Below, one piece after another: positions 34,505 through 45,375 of a stretch of 64,000 nucleotides of DNA. The notes below the pieces were generated by a model. That model made no database searches. It saw only the letters and a list, made by a program, of their open reading frames with translations, and was not told where the DNA came from. Origin of the DNA: Lineus longissimus (taxonomy: Eukaryota; Nemertea; Pilidiophora; Heteronemertea; Lineidae); NCBI RefSeq assembly GCF_910592395.1, contig NC_088312.1, positions 18,173,292 through 18,237,291 on the forward strand, written 5' to 3'. The first letter of the stretch is position 1; each line of letters begins with the position of its first letter. The translations under genes and the position numbers were made by a program.

Positions 34505-36958
34505 CTCTAGTTTCGTCTTTCTAAGGTACCTTCCATATATTCATGCCGGTATTTAGGCCTCAGCCCCAAGTTACCATTACAATGGATCATTCAGTTCTAT
34601 TCAACATCACTGACCAATGTGAATGGCCGAACTGCATGCCGTTTGCACCGGCCGCGACGAGACGGTCAATGCACATGTCCCAGGAAATGTCAGTTTCATT
34701 CAAGGGTTTATTCCAAAATCGGCAAATGGGTTGATTCATACAGAGTGTGCCAGAAAAACAATCTTCAACATTTTAATGTCTCGTTTAGAAAGCCCCATTT
34801 CAGCATCCAGACCTACAACTTGATGCGGATATCGGATTGACCTACCTCTTATTGAGTCCCAAATTAATTAGTGAAATTAATTCACAACAGAGAAAATTGA
34901 ATTTCATAAAATTTAAAATTTAGTAGGCCCTGTGCCTTGCTTTTGCCCCAGACGCGATGTAAACGGTTATTTCATGGCTTTATGGCTTTATGGCACACGT
35001 TGTCACTTTCTTCTATTAAAAACATGTCTAGACATCCTAGGCCTATAAAGGCCTAACGCCGATGATCACTCGCCCCCAGACAAACAGTCAATATGGAACA
35101 AGAAAAACCCTTGAGAAAACGGTGAAGGAGCTATTCGGTATCCGAGAAAATAGCGTACTTGCGGGACCTTGAGACAGGGCTATTGAATGGAACAGTCGAA
35201 AGCATGAACGAGTTTGCCGAACATCACAAGATCCCAGTTTTAACGTTGAGAAAGTGGAACCTTGAAGACCTGGAAGAGAAAGAGCGCGAAGGTCGCGGCA
35301 AGGACAGGACAGTCAAAGAGCGACTGGTGGGTCAATGGCCGGTAGTCGAGGAGCGTGTTTACCAATGGTACCAGCGGCTGAGGAAGAGGAGGCTGCCTGT
35401 TGCGATCCAGGACATACAAGCCAGTGCTATGACGATTTTTGAAGACTGATGGAATCAGTTGCCGGACGAACAAAGACAAGGCTTCATAGAGTCCAGACCT
35501 GCACAGTACGTTTTCCACGCTTCCGCCGGATGGGTAGAAGCATTCATGAAGAGAAAGAAGATCTCTCTCCGGAAAGTGAATAAGAATACCAGCACTCTGC
35601 CGGCTGACGCTGCCCAACGTGTCAAGGTATTCCGCGACGACGTGACGCAGACGATCGATCAGTTTCAGATTGCCTTGCAATTCCTCTTCAATATGGACCA
35701 GACGTTTGCACTGTTCGAGTCTCGTCCTTTGTATACAGCCAACGCCAGGGGAGCCAAGTCGGTTGACGTGCGGACGTCACGATCCAACACCAAGCTGGGT
35801 TGTACGGTGACCCTTACCATCACCGCGACGGGAGTATATAAAGTTACAGGCGCACATCACTTTTCCGAGGACTGGTTTCGTCCGACAACTGGCAGCCCTG
35901 CAAGAGGAGGACTTGCCTGCAAACATTTTTATAACCTCATCCGCTACAGGTTGGATGAAGGAGGAGACTGCCAATCATTGGTTAGATGAAGTATTCGAGC
36001 CATACATCACCACACAAGATACCGATCAATTTCTTCTCCTCGTGGATGGGTACAGAGTGCACCGCACGGAGAATTTCGGTCTCCGAGTGACAGAATTGGG
36101 AGGCATCCTCAATTTTATCCCGGCATGCTGTACGTCTCTGGCACAACCCCTCGATGTTGCCGTGATGAAATCCTTTAAGAACAATTTGCGGAAGACGTGG
36201 AAAGGCTGGAAAAATGACAACACCCAAGATGACGGGACCTGTGAACGTATTGGGCTGCGTGAGGTAGTTAATATCGTGAGTGAGGCTTTGGAAGCTGTAC
36301 CTCCGCAAGTAATTGAGAGTGGATTCGAGTCGGCCTTGTTCAGGGCAACCCCAATTCACGCCGGACCACTGCAGGAGCTAGACCAAGAGGAGGAGGAAAT
36401 TGGGCTTGAGTTTGTCAACATTCTGGAGGAGGAAATATAAATGGACTGAATTTATTGCGACTCAGCATTGGTTGTACGGATTTTTCCGATTCGAACGTGA
36501 TCATTTTTTTGAACCATCCTGTACGTATAATGACACTTTCCTTCAACTGAATCAGTCGATAAGCCTGATCATCAAAGGGATATTCATTTCATGTTTCGTC
36601 ATATTAGGCCTTTTAGCACGGTGCGAGTTCGAACCGGATCGAGGAAGGTTTGCTTATTTTTTGCACGCTGATAGAAACTGGCCACAATGACCAAATGCTC
36701 ATTTGTGCGTGTAGAAAATATCCGAACCTTCCTCGATCCGTTTCGAACCCGCACCATGTAAAAAGGCCTTTTGACTATGGACAATCTGATCAATTACGCG
36801 ACCCGTCGAGAAATGTGTCAGTTACACCGATGAACTTCATTATACTCCCCTGCCTTGCCCGGCGCCATCCAATCATGTTCCAGACGGTGTTTGCCCTGTA
36901 TGTTGGAGGCGGGCTAACCTGGGCTTAATGAAGGTACCTTAGAAAGACGAAACTAGAG
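34505..36958 (+). mobile_element. pogo/Tigger-like DNA transposon with 29-bp TIRs
   Basis: Perfect 29-bp TIRs starting CTCTAGTTTCGTCTTTC lie at 34505-34533 and 36930-36958. Each is flanked by TA (34503-34504 and 36959-36960), the Tc1/mariner-superfamily target duplication. At 2454 bp it has the size of a full pogo-group element and carries a decayed transposase (35093-36440). A nested hairpin of about 60-bp arms (36607-36768, GGCC ends) sits in the 3' non-coding part. The identical TIRs suggest fairly recent mobility, in contrast to the damaged ORF, so the copy may have been moved by a transposase supplied elsewhere. Confidence 0.9.
35093..36440 (+). pseudogene. pogo/Tigger-like transposase (DDE_1), mutated
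   Basis: The frame starts at ATG 35093 and meets TGA at 35123-35125 and again at 35447-35449. A frame change follows near 35905-35915, and the gene ends at 36440. Along it are a helix-turn-helix-like region (LTLRKW), a CENP-B/Tc5-type region (ERVYQWYQRLRKRRLP), and a DDE_1 domain. The domain has FNMDQT, a VTLTITATG stretch, FITSSATGWM, LLLVDGYRVH and the C-terminal SLAQPLDVAVMKSFK. The Asp residues of MDQT, VDG and PLD are the expected catalytic triad. The usual DN after LLL is DG here. The product would bind the TIRs and excise the element; two stops and a frameshift make this copy inactive. Confidence 0.82.
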
Positions 36959-37551
36959 TAGTTGCTTTAACTTCTGTAAACGTGTCACGAGTGCTCATAT
37001 TGTCTCAAAAATGAATACAAACTGCTACGTAGTTACTCAGTACATCATATTCTATACTGTGCATTTCTTGCTTCAATTGTTCTTGTATCATATTTTTCAA
37101 CATTTCACTCCAATCGCAAGCCGAGGATAAATACTCCTTTCAAGATAGCGTAATCACACGCAATTCCACAGGTACATCCCATTCATTTGAAATTTCGGCC
37201 AATGACAGCAGGTTTTACAAAATGTAAATGCGCTGTTTATTTTCAATAGTCACCGAATAGCTAAGACACATGTAAACCCGTTTTAATTGGCCAGAAAACA
37301 TCTCTCAGCTTCTCCCACAAATAACCATTCACTTATTCCAACGTCAGTAACATGTGCACGTGGAAAACAATATGACCAACTCCACTTTTTCAAGACAAAC
37401 CACACCATCCCACAACTATTGCATGATTAACCCCTAACAATGACAAGTTCTTCCTCAAACTGTCCCTTTCATATCGACAGGTGAGCTCAATGGCCCTGGC
37501 CATTTCATTGTCTTTTTCTTTTATGTAGGGTCTTGCCTTTCTTTCAACGCA
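36959..37551. other. Upstream flank of the Nanos locus
   Basis: Non-coding. A GGTGAGCTCAATGGCCCTGGCC repeat phrase lies at about 37480, followed by a pyrimidine tract and GTAGGG just before the Nanos ATG. That could be a splice acceptor (TTTTATGTAG) or chance. Confidence 0.35.
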
Positions 37552-39411
37552 ATGGATCATGCATACACGTCGTTGTCACAACTGAGCCTAATTTCATCCT
37601 CGCCAGTCTGGAGCTCTGGAAGCAATACAAGGACCAGTGACAATCCGTCATCTCCATTGTGGCTTGCTGAGCCGACACAACTGAGCCCAATTTCATTTTC
37701 GCCATTCTGGAGCTATGAAAGCAATACAATGACCAGTGACAATCCGTGGTCTCCATTGTGGCTTGCTAAGCCGAAATTCAGTCTCGCTCAACCTAAGGAT
37801 GACATTTTCAAAAAGAGTTGTCAGGAGGATAACCGTTCCAGGAATTCTGGTCTCCTCGAAGATAACCGTTCTTTCAAGTCAAGTGACCAACAGGATAACT
37901 GTTCAACCAGTTTTGATCTTTGTCAACGTGAGAAGAACCATCCATTGCATAGGTGCGATTCCGGCAGTCGCTATTCGGATGAGCGCTTCTTCAGTCTAAG
38001 TCTTCAAGAGCGTTCCCTTAATTCCAGTTTTCATGAGGATAACTTTTCCTTTAACTCTACCCCTCGTCCGGAGAGCCGTTCTATTGTCTATCGGCAGGAT
38101 AACCAGTCCTTTGGCCTTAGCCTATGGGCGGTTATTTCCGCATAAATAGAGGTTGTCTCAAATAGACATTATGTCGTGTTATGACTCGAATAGACGGTTG
38201 GTGGCGCTCGTTTTAACGGAGACGTACCTGAAATAAACATATTGTGTCGTATCGCAAATGGACATACCCTCAAATAGACGTTTGGTGGCGCTCGTATCTC
38301 AAATAAACATATATTGTCGTGTTTTCAGCTTTTTGTTAATAACTCAAATAGACGTTTGGTGTCGCTTTTCAAATAGACATACCCTCAAATAGACGTTTGG
38401 TGGCGCTTTTCCGCAAAATGGAAGTTCCCCAAATAGACGTTGTGTGGCGCTGGAATCAATTTTAACGACTGCAACAGTGATATTGACATTATCATTGCGG
38501 TAAGCGGCGGCGCTATTGCAAGTATTGATGTACTTGTTTCTCTCTTCTTCAGCCATATCTAAATACACTGACAATCCAATTACAATTAAAATGAAATGGT
38601 ATTAAGTCTCGATTTTCCTTAGATACGCGCGCAAATAGCCATGTGCACTGCTTAGAGCAATAACAATAATATCGTCGTGGCGGATAAACCAATTCCAAAC
38701 TTGCTCCAGAATTGCCGCACGCCAGCGCCACACAACGCCTATTTGGGGAACTTCCTTTTTTGCGGAAAAGCGACACCAAACGTCTATTTGAGTTATACAC
38801 AAAAAGCTGAAAACACGACAATATATGTTTATTTGAGATACGAGCGCCACCAAACGTCTATTTGAGTGTGTGTCTATTTGAGATACGACACAATATGTTT
38901 ATTTCAGGTACGTCTCCGTTAAAACGAGCGCCACCAAACGTCTATTCGAGTCATTACACGACATAAAATGTCTATTTGAGACAACCTCTATTTATGCGGA
39001 AATAACCGCCCATACTAGCCAATGTTCCACAACTTTTAGCATTCATGAAGATGACATAACAACGCCTCGAATTCCAACCGAGACTCTCAAAAGGCCAATG
39101 TCGCTGAGTGTGAGCCATCGTTCCGTGGAATGGAATCCCGCCAAAAATTTGATAGGAGACCACAGCCAGGGGATGTTCAGCCTTGCAAGTCAAACTGTGC
39201 ATTTTGTCGCAACAACGGCAAGATGAAAAGCTTCTATCGAAGCCATTCTGTGCGCAATGCTGCGGGTCAGGTGACATGTCCCATTTTAAGAGCATACATC
39301 TGCCCTCTTTGTGGATCGACCGGGGACTACGCCCACACTATCAAGTACTGCCCTAAGAACCGCTGCGAGGAGATCATCGACATCAAGAGGCTGACAAAAT
39401 GTAGTAAGTAA
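37552..39411 (+). pseudogene. nanos: Nanos homologue, interrupted by transposon and frameshift
   Basis: Nanos proteins repress mRNAs together with Pumilio and the CCR4-NOT complex in germline and stem cells. The N-terminal ORF (37552-38122) has two diverged 32-residue repeats (QLSLISSSPVWSS... and QLSPISFSPFWSY...) and Ser/Asn-rich EDN or QDN motifs. It is cut by an 892-bp TIR element at 38123-39014. The same frame and style continue after the element (SQCSTTFSIHEDD). A one-base shift, most simply in the A5 run at 39143-39147, separates this from the C-terminal zinc-finger frame (ORF 39130-39411). There both Nanos knuckles are intact: C-x2-C-x12-H-x10-C and C-x2-C-x7-H-x4-C (CAFCRNNG, CPLCGSTGDYAH). 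Without removal of the element the protein ends 5 codons into it. The family is certain; whether the gene works is doubtful. Confidence 0.85.
38123..39014. mobile_element. Long-TIR DNA transposon, family B, inside Nanos
   Basis: The ends TATGGGCGGTTATTTCCGCA and its complement begin inverted arms of about 330 bp. The arms are full of internal subrepeats such as AAATAGACGTTTGGTGGCGC and AAATAAACATAT. The candidate target duplication is TTAGCC (38117-38122) against CTAGCC (39015-39020), five of six matching. There is no transposase ORF, so it is non-autonomous. The ends match those of the element at 18225-19085, and the subrepeat resembles the 83-bp array at 42.2-42.6 kb. Confidence 0.85.
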
Positions 39412-39930
39412 TTTTGTAAAATTCTGGTTGGCGACAACCTTATTAATGCGACATATGATTCTCAAGTCCCAAATTGTTTCGTTTTAAAGGACCAATGGCA
39501 TTATTAAGGGCAATATACCCAGCTGTCGGCTGCCCAGTCACTTCCTATTCTACATAAGTAGTTTCCATCGACAAATTGCACAATGAAAGGGAAAAATTCA
39601 ACATTTGACTGAATTATTGCGCTTTTCCGATGTAAACTCCGATTTGACCCAAGTTAGCTCTCCACACATCGACTCTTTCCACTCTTTCTAAGAGCGGAAA
39701 TCAAACGCGTTCAGAAAAATAGTTTACTGATGAACCAGAAAAATAACAAACATACTGCAATAAAATGACTATTACTTTAAGATCACTTAACTTTTGCCAA
39801 ATTTATCTGTGCCTGTGGACAGTTTCAGTAATAAAATTTGAATCGAATTACCAGCAAAATTCTCAGTGGACAAGACATCATTCTTAAAATATCTTTTTCC
39901 ATTTCAAAATCCGTTTCCTTAATATTCCGT
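39412..39930. other. 3' flank of Nanos, non-coding
   Basis: AT-rich sequence directly after the Nanos stop, presumably its former 3' UTR. An AATAAA occurs near 39830. No gene is visible. Confidence 0.4.
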
Positions 39931-40650
39931 GGGCAATTTAATTAAAAATGTTAGCAAAATCTATTGTCATCGAATTTTGAACCAAAACTCTTGAGGGACA
40001 AAAGGCCATCACATCTTTCTCTTCCATTTCTAGATTCATATAATATCTCACTGTGGACAAAGTTGAAAAACATGAATGAGAAATTAATCTTTTGTGGACC
40101 CCTTTTGGTCATCGGACAAATATGGCTTTGAAATTGAGGAGAAAAAATAATTTTTGAGGACACTCTTTGGTTTATAAGGACGTCTTTAGTCCACTGTGAA
40201 ATATGGGTTCGAGACAGAGAAATAAGACATTTTGTGGGCATGTTTTCATGCACAAAAAAGTTAGTGTTCGAGATTGAAAAGTAAGCTAATAATGACGCTT
40301 TTTTAGTTCACTTAAAAACATGGCTATGAGCCTGAAAAACTTTTCGAAATAGAGAATGTTGTGGGCGTTTTTTGGTCCACTGAGTAATGTGGCATGGAAA
40401 TGTTGATAACTAACATTTTGTGGACATTATTTGGTGCACTGAAAAATATGGCTTCGATTTTGAACTTTTTTATGACCTTTGAGACTGAGAAAATTCACGA
40501 TTGTGCACCCTTTTTGGCCCTCAAAGAAATGGCTCTGTGTGATAGAGAAATAAAATATTTGTTAGGACATGTTTTGGTCCACTGGGCAATGTTGCTTTGA
40601 AATAAAGAAATTAAACATTTGTGGACATTGTCCACAGAGAAATAACGGAA
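39930..40650. repeat. Degenerate tandem repeat, unit about 60-80 bp
   Basis: Diverged units share the order TTTTGTGGACAT...TTTGGTCCACTGA.AAATATGGCTT.GAAATTGA. About eight can be traced. Spacing varies and no unit is intact, so this is an old array. ORFs crossing it (39951-40253, 40394-40600) are by-products. Confidence 0.6.
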
Positions 40651-41064
40651 ATTTTAGAAAAGGAAGGAGAGAAGGAGTTTAAAGGAAGCATTATTATAGG
40701 CCTATAGCGCGCAGAAAAATTTTTGGTACCAGTATTAGATTTTAAATCTAATTTTGAAATAAAATTGTGAACATAATTTCGAAATGGAACAGAGATAAAT
40801 TTGAAGGTAATTTCGATATTATGAATATTATTGTAAACAGATAAAATAAGTAGAATTAGCATGTATTTCCTAAAAAAATAATATTTAGACTTTCTAATAT
40901 TTAATAATCGACAGGAAAGTGTCCACCAATGACCAAGGTCAGGTGTGAACAACGGATAGATGCTGGGTCGCCCACACTTAAACGTTATGCTGGATGCCTA
41001 TTCTAAAAAAATCCGCCAAAAATCCGAAAACTGCCCTGTATCACAATCAGCGCCCCTGACTCAC

Positions 41065-41513
41065 CTGCTTGATGGATCGGGGATTTCTTCGACACCAGCT
41101 TCATCACTTGCACTAGCTGTGGCACCACCACCATCGGCCTCCGTGTTTCTGTCGCGGTCATCAGTAACGGAAGTATCATCTTCATGGTTGTCCGATTCAG
41201 CCTGCCGTTCCCCCATATTTTGCACTTCAGTCAGCACGCTATCAAAAAGAGGCAAAAAGTCCAAAATCTCACTATGCTCGTGTCCCACACGCAAAACATT
41301 CACTCTCAATACTGTCATGCTCCGCACGGCTGCTGCTTTGGTGCCCGGTTGAAAGATATCCATTGTTGTTAGTGTTCTCTGCTCATCTTCTGCTTGAGTT
41401 CTAAATGAACGCACAAATGTGGCAATATTCAGCCGATTTTCTGGTGGCGGATAAACAACGACGGTAATAAAAATAGCAAAATACCAACCAAAAGAATAAT
41501 ACTTCAACGCCAT
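41065..41513 (-). CDS. Candidate first exon of a secreted or membrane protein
   Basis: On the minus strand an ATG at 41513 begins MALKYYSFGWYFAIFITVVVYPPPEN, a good signal peptide or single membrane anchor. A region follows (RLNIATFVRSFRTQAEDEQ ... LRVGHEHSEILDFLPLFDS), then an acidic Asp/Glu/Ala-rich tail ending IPDPS. The coding frame runs into a consensus donor, AGCAG|GTGAGT, with the last exonic base at 41065, so the exon has 449 bases and phase 2. The frame is also open upstream to about 41687, so a longer start is possible. I found no partner exon downstream to 39.4 kb. The family is not recognised. Splice consensus and protein-like composition support an exon; a gene fragment cannot be excluded. 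Confidence 0.5.
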
Positions 41514-41699
41514 ACTATAGACTTCGTGCACTGATGCTGATTGGGGTATGTAGTAGTGGTACATGTAGTATGCCCATGGATGCAACGAGCGAGCAGTCAG
41601 ATTTGCACGATGCACAAAATGAAAGCACGTTGGTGATCGGTCGACTATAGCTCCGCCTAGTAGAATCGACGAACAATACAACAACACTCCGGATTATGA

Positions 41700-41790
41700 A
41701 CTAAGGCCGTAGAATATCGACATGACGGTATTAATATTGACATTACGGAAATAATATCGACAGTACGGAAATAATATCGCCATTACATTA
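41700..41790. repeat. Short 20-bp tandem repeat
   Basis: Four diverged units of ACATTACGGAAATAATATCG-like sequence. The sequence after it (41828-41910) has a diverged direct copy at about 42130-42205, sharing GGCCTTCTGACG and GAGTGTGC phrases. Confidence 0.5.
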
Positions 41791-42239
41791 TTAGAGAGTT
41801 GTGATAGACTTGGAGCGCCATAGCTAAGGCCTTCTGACGAGTGACGTGTTCTGAGTGTGCGCACCCATTGTTTAAATTGTTTTGGAGCCGATTCCTCTTC
41901 TTCAAAAAGGCCTATCTGGATGAACACACTCCCTCAAGTGCATGCATACAGTCCCTTCACTGCCACATTCTTCTACCAAAATAACATTGCGCAATATTGT
42001 TTCACCACTACTCCTCGTTCTTTCACCAGTTACGTCATTACGTTGATAGACGAATTCGAAGAAGTTTGCACTGACCCTTGAACAAAGGATCGCCGTGTCT
42101 CTCTAGGCATTGTCCGAAGTCGGCTTACTAGGCCTTCTGACGTATTCCGAGTGTGCTCATTCGATTTGTTTTGACACCGATTCCGTCTTCTTCGAATTCG
42201 TCTATTTCTATGGGCGTGAAAACCGCAAAAAAGCGGTCG

Positions 42240-42578
42240 TGCCTCAAATAGACGTCTTCACATGTTTTTGTGAAAGAAGACGTCGGAGAACGCGGTCGTA
42301 TATCAAAACAGACGTTGGGTGGCGCTCGCGCAAACTTCCCTCACATGTTTTTGTGAAAGAGGACGTCGGAGAACGCGGTCGTATAAAAAAACAGACGTTG
42401 GGTGGCGCTCGCGCAAACTTCCCTCACATGTTTTTGTGAAAGAGGACGTCGGAGAACGCGGTCGTATAAAAAAACAGACGTTGGGTGGCGCTTGCGCAAA
42501 CTTCCCTCACATGTTTTTGTGAAAGAGGACGTCGAAGAACGCGGTCGTATAAAAAACAGACGTTGGGTGGCGCTCGAG
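42240..42578. repeat. 83-bp tandem array related to TIR subrepeats
   Basis: About four units of 83 bp contain CACATGTTTTTGTGAAAGA, GACGTCGGAGAACGCGGTCG and CAGACGTTGGGTGGCGCTCG. The last phrase resembles the AGACGTTTGGTGGCGCTCG subrepeat in the arms of the element at 38123-39014. The nested ORFs here are artefacts of the 83-bp periodicity. The array ends where a GGGTCATCCTA terminus begins. Confidence 0.75.
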
Positions 42579-42582
42579 ACGG

Positions 42583-42640
42583 GTCATCCTATTTAGCGTC
42601 CAGTGGCGACCAGTGGCGTCCAACGCGAAATAATAGGGTG
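42583..42640 (+). mobile_element. Transposon terminus related to the fold-back element
   Basis: GGGTCATCCTATTTAGCGTC followed by CAGTGGCGACCAGTGGCGTCC closely follows the end of the fold-back element at 874-905 (GGGTCATCCTAAACAGCGTC, then CACCAGCGTCCACC). It looks like one end of a relative. A short perfect inverted repeat, GCGTCCAG / CTGGACGC (42829-42836, 42845-42852), lies 200 bp downstream. The opposite terminus was not located. Confidence 0.45.
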
Positions 42641-43032
42641 TATATGGTTAAAAATGTTTTCAAGCTCCTAAAACACTTGCAATAAACAAGATTTAGAAGT
42701 TTGGTGGAGTTTGCAATCCTAGTTTTTGAATAATCATCACCAGAAAACGATCATAGTATGCTAACCTGATGCCAGATCCCGATTCCGCTTTTTCTATAAA
42801 CCCAAGGAACGGCAGCTAAACAAACATGGCGTCCAGTACTTTTGCTGGACGCATACTATAAAGAATCGGGACAAGAGTTAGGTCTGCTCTCTAAATTCCT
42901 TTTAGAAAACCATTGCTTTGCATCATAAAATGATTCATGATTCCTCGTTCCTCATTCAACGAATCAAAATGCAAATTTGAAAAAAAAACTGATTATTCAT
43001 TATTTTTTGTCACTTTGCTCCTACTTTTTCAG

Positions 43033-43160
43033 AAATGGAAAAACTTCTGAAACTCCTCGAAGAAGTGAAAACTCTTGGATTGATTCCTCCCGAGCCGAAG
43101 TCAAAGTATGTGCCTCACGCTGAACAAAACAACGTGCTGAGGGAGATTGGTCAAGTTTGA
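43033..43160 (+). CDS. Orphan terminal exon, repeated in each 1356-bp unit
   Basis: A pyrimidine tract and AG at 43031-43032 precede an open stretch encoding MEKLLKLLEEVKTLGLIP, then PEPKSKYVPHAEQNN and a TGA at 43158-43160. It looks like the last exon of a gene lying upstream, with a short amphipathic helix. No upstream partner was found in the window. The same sequence starts the second and third tandem units (44389 and 45745). There it is fused directly to the cut THAP exon and lacks the acceptor. Confidence 0.4.
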
Positions 43161-43286
43161 GGCCAGTCCTCCTTGCAGCTATTCTGACCAAACGAGGGGA
43201 CTGTTTTTCAAGTGAGATGCTTTGCTCCAAATGTGATGCTGGTGCACTAATTAGGTTAGTGGCACTTTTGTTTCAGAGTTTATCAT

Positions 43287-43600
43287 GGGCCTCATAGCGT
43301 AGTGGTTAACACTGCTGGCTACCCAAATAAGGGCCCGGATGAACTGTCGTGGCTTTCAAGGAATCACTAAAATTCCTGGCTCTTTACAACACACATTTAC
43401 AACTCATGAACTACTCGAGGGTTTGTCGGATGAGACTTAATATAAATATAAAGCTGTTGATATAAAGCTGTTGTCCCTTGTATCTGAGTGTCTATGCCAG
43501 GGCAAGTAAAAGATCCCACATAGGTGATTGACTCCATACCTCTGGCTAAAATCCCATAGGGTTACGACGCCGGTAATGATATGATATGTTATATTATTTG
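43287..43600 (+). mobile_element. tRNA-derived SINE, unit 1
   Basis: The head GGGCCTCATAGCGTAGTGGT has an A box (TAGCGTAGTGG) typical of tRNA-derived SINEs. The tail includes GGCAAGTAAAAGATCCCACA, a phrase I associate with conserved SINE core or tail regions in marine invertebrates. The 3' limit is approximate. Confidence 0.55.
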
Positions 43601-43866
43601 AGGGTGACTTTTTTCTTTTTGCATAACCTCACCAAAGTAACATTGTTGGTGTTTCTGTTTTATGAAATATTGGGTAACCTGTTAAAGAGAGACTTCATAG
43701 ATATTTGATGTACTGATAAAACTTTAGAAATGGGTTAATGGCAGTCATTTAATCAATCCTGAATGAAAATAATTATTTTCCTACGGATAGTTATTTTTTA
43801 ATTAGCGTTTTAAAATTTCCAAATCCATCGTCTGCTACGAGCCTGCTAAAGAAAATTCCAATAACG

Positions 43867-43888
43867 GCCGCCATGTTGGATGACGTCA
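43867..43888 (+). promoter_or_regulatory. YY1-like plus CRE motif, THAP copy 1
   Basis: GCCGCCATGTTGG (YY1-type) is followed at once by TGACGTCA (a perfect CRE), about 130 bp upstream of the THAP ATG. Known from animal housekeeping promoters; its role here is inferred. Confidence 0.45.
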
Positions 43889-44019
43889 CGAGATGGGCAC
43901 CCGTATCGTGTTTTGACAGCGGTGCTGATAAAAGGGGATAAGTCAAAGGTGTCAGACGAACTTAAGCCCCTACATACAGGTAAATTGTTCTCATCACCGG
44001 CATATACTGAAAGATTGCG

Positions 44020-44406
44020 ATGGATACAAGTGAAGATACTGCGAACCGCCGAAGAAGAGCACTGAAGAAGCTAAGGAACACTGAAGGAACACTGAAGAAG
44101 CTAAGGAAAGACCGGGGAAAACGATTTGTTGTTTATGGATGCGGCAACACCACATCAAATAGTGACTTCGTAGCGCATTTGTTTCCTGATAGAGCTGATG
44201 ATTCTCGTAGAGTTAAAGCTTGGTGCAGGGTCGTTTCCCACTCCCGTTCAGATTTCGTTTGGACCAAAAATGCAGTGTCAATATGTAGTGAACATTTTCA
44301 CGACGATATGACCAACAATGTGTCCAGGCAAATGCAGAAAGAAATGCTGGCGAAGGCATATCAGAAAGATGCCAAGGACATCAAAGTGAAATGGAAAAAC
44401 TTCTGA
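44020..44406 (+). pseudogene. Truncated THAP first exon, copy 1
   Basis: It encodes the first 124 codons of the THAP protein as in the complete gene, then a chimeric WKNF tail and stop where the next unit begins. It has no splice donor and is not linked to downstream exons, except by reading through to unit 3. A short THAP-only protein could still be made because promoter and ATG are intact. Confidence 0.7.
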
Positions 44407-44642
44407 AACTCCTCGAAGAAGTGAAAACTCTTGGATTGATTCCTCCCGAGCCGAAGTCAAAGTATGTGCCTCACGCTGAACAAAACAACGTGCTGAGGGA
44501 GATTGGTCAAGTTTGAGGCCAGTCCTCCTTGCAGCTATTCTGACCAAACGAGGGGACTGTTTTTCAAGTGAGATGCTTTGCTCCAAATGTGATGCTGGTG
44601 CACTAATTAGGTTAGTGGCACTTTTGTTTCAGAGTTTATCAT

Positions 44643-44956
44643 GGGCCTCATAGCGTAGTGGTTAACACTGCTGGCTACCCAAATAAGGGCCCGGATGAAC
44701 TGTCGTGGCTTTCAAGGAATCACTAAAATTCCTGGCTCTTTACAACACACATTTACAACTCATGAACTACTCGAGGGTTTGTCGGATGAGACTTAATATA
44801 AATATAAAGCTGTTGATATAAAGCTGTTGTCCCTTGTATCTGAGTGTCTATGCCAGGGCAAGTAAAAGATCCCACATAGGTGATTGACTCCATACCTCTG
44901 GCTAAAATCCCATAGGGTTACGACGCCGGTAATGATATGATATGTTATATTATTTG
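44643..44956 (+). mobile_element. tRNA-derived SINE, unit 2
   Basis: Copy of the SINE at 43287 carried along by the tandem duplication (offset 1356 bp), not an independent insertion. Confidence 0.55.
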
Positions 44957-45222
44957 AGGGTGACTTTTTTCTTTTTGCATAACCTCACCAAAGTAACATT
45001 GTTGGTGTTTCTGTTTTATGAAATATTGGGTAACCTGTTAAAGAGAGACTTCATAGATATTTGATGTACTGATAAAACTTTAGAAATGGGTTAATGGCAG
45101 TCATTTAATCAATCCTGAATGAAAATAATTATTTTCCTACGGATAGTTATTTTTTAATTAGCGTTTTAAAATTTCCAAATCCATCGTCTGCTACGAGCCT
45201 GCTAAAGAAAATTCCAATAACG

Positions 45223-45244
45223 GCCGCCATGTTGGATGACGTCA
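45223..45244 (+). promoter_or_regulatory. YY1-like plus CRE motif, THAP copy 2
   Basis: Same composite motif in the second tandem unit, identical in sequence. Confidence 0.45.
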
Positions 45245-45375
45245 CGAGATGGGCACCCGTATCGTGTTTTGACAGCGGTGCTGATAAAAGGGGATAAGTC
45301 AAAGGTGTCAGACGAACTTAAGCCCCTACATACAGGTAAATTGTTCTCATCACCGGCATATACTGAAAGATTGCG

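Noticed and set aside
42110-42685. Chain of overlapping plus-strand ORFs
   Set aside because: They are periodic readings of an 83-bp tandem repeat, shifting frame with each unit.
43880-44065. 61-codon ORF (MTSRDGHPYRV) before the THAP ATG
   Set aside because: It overlaps the promoter block and THAP start in another frame; more likely 5' leader sequence.
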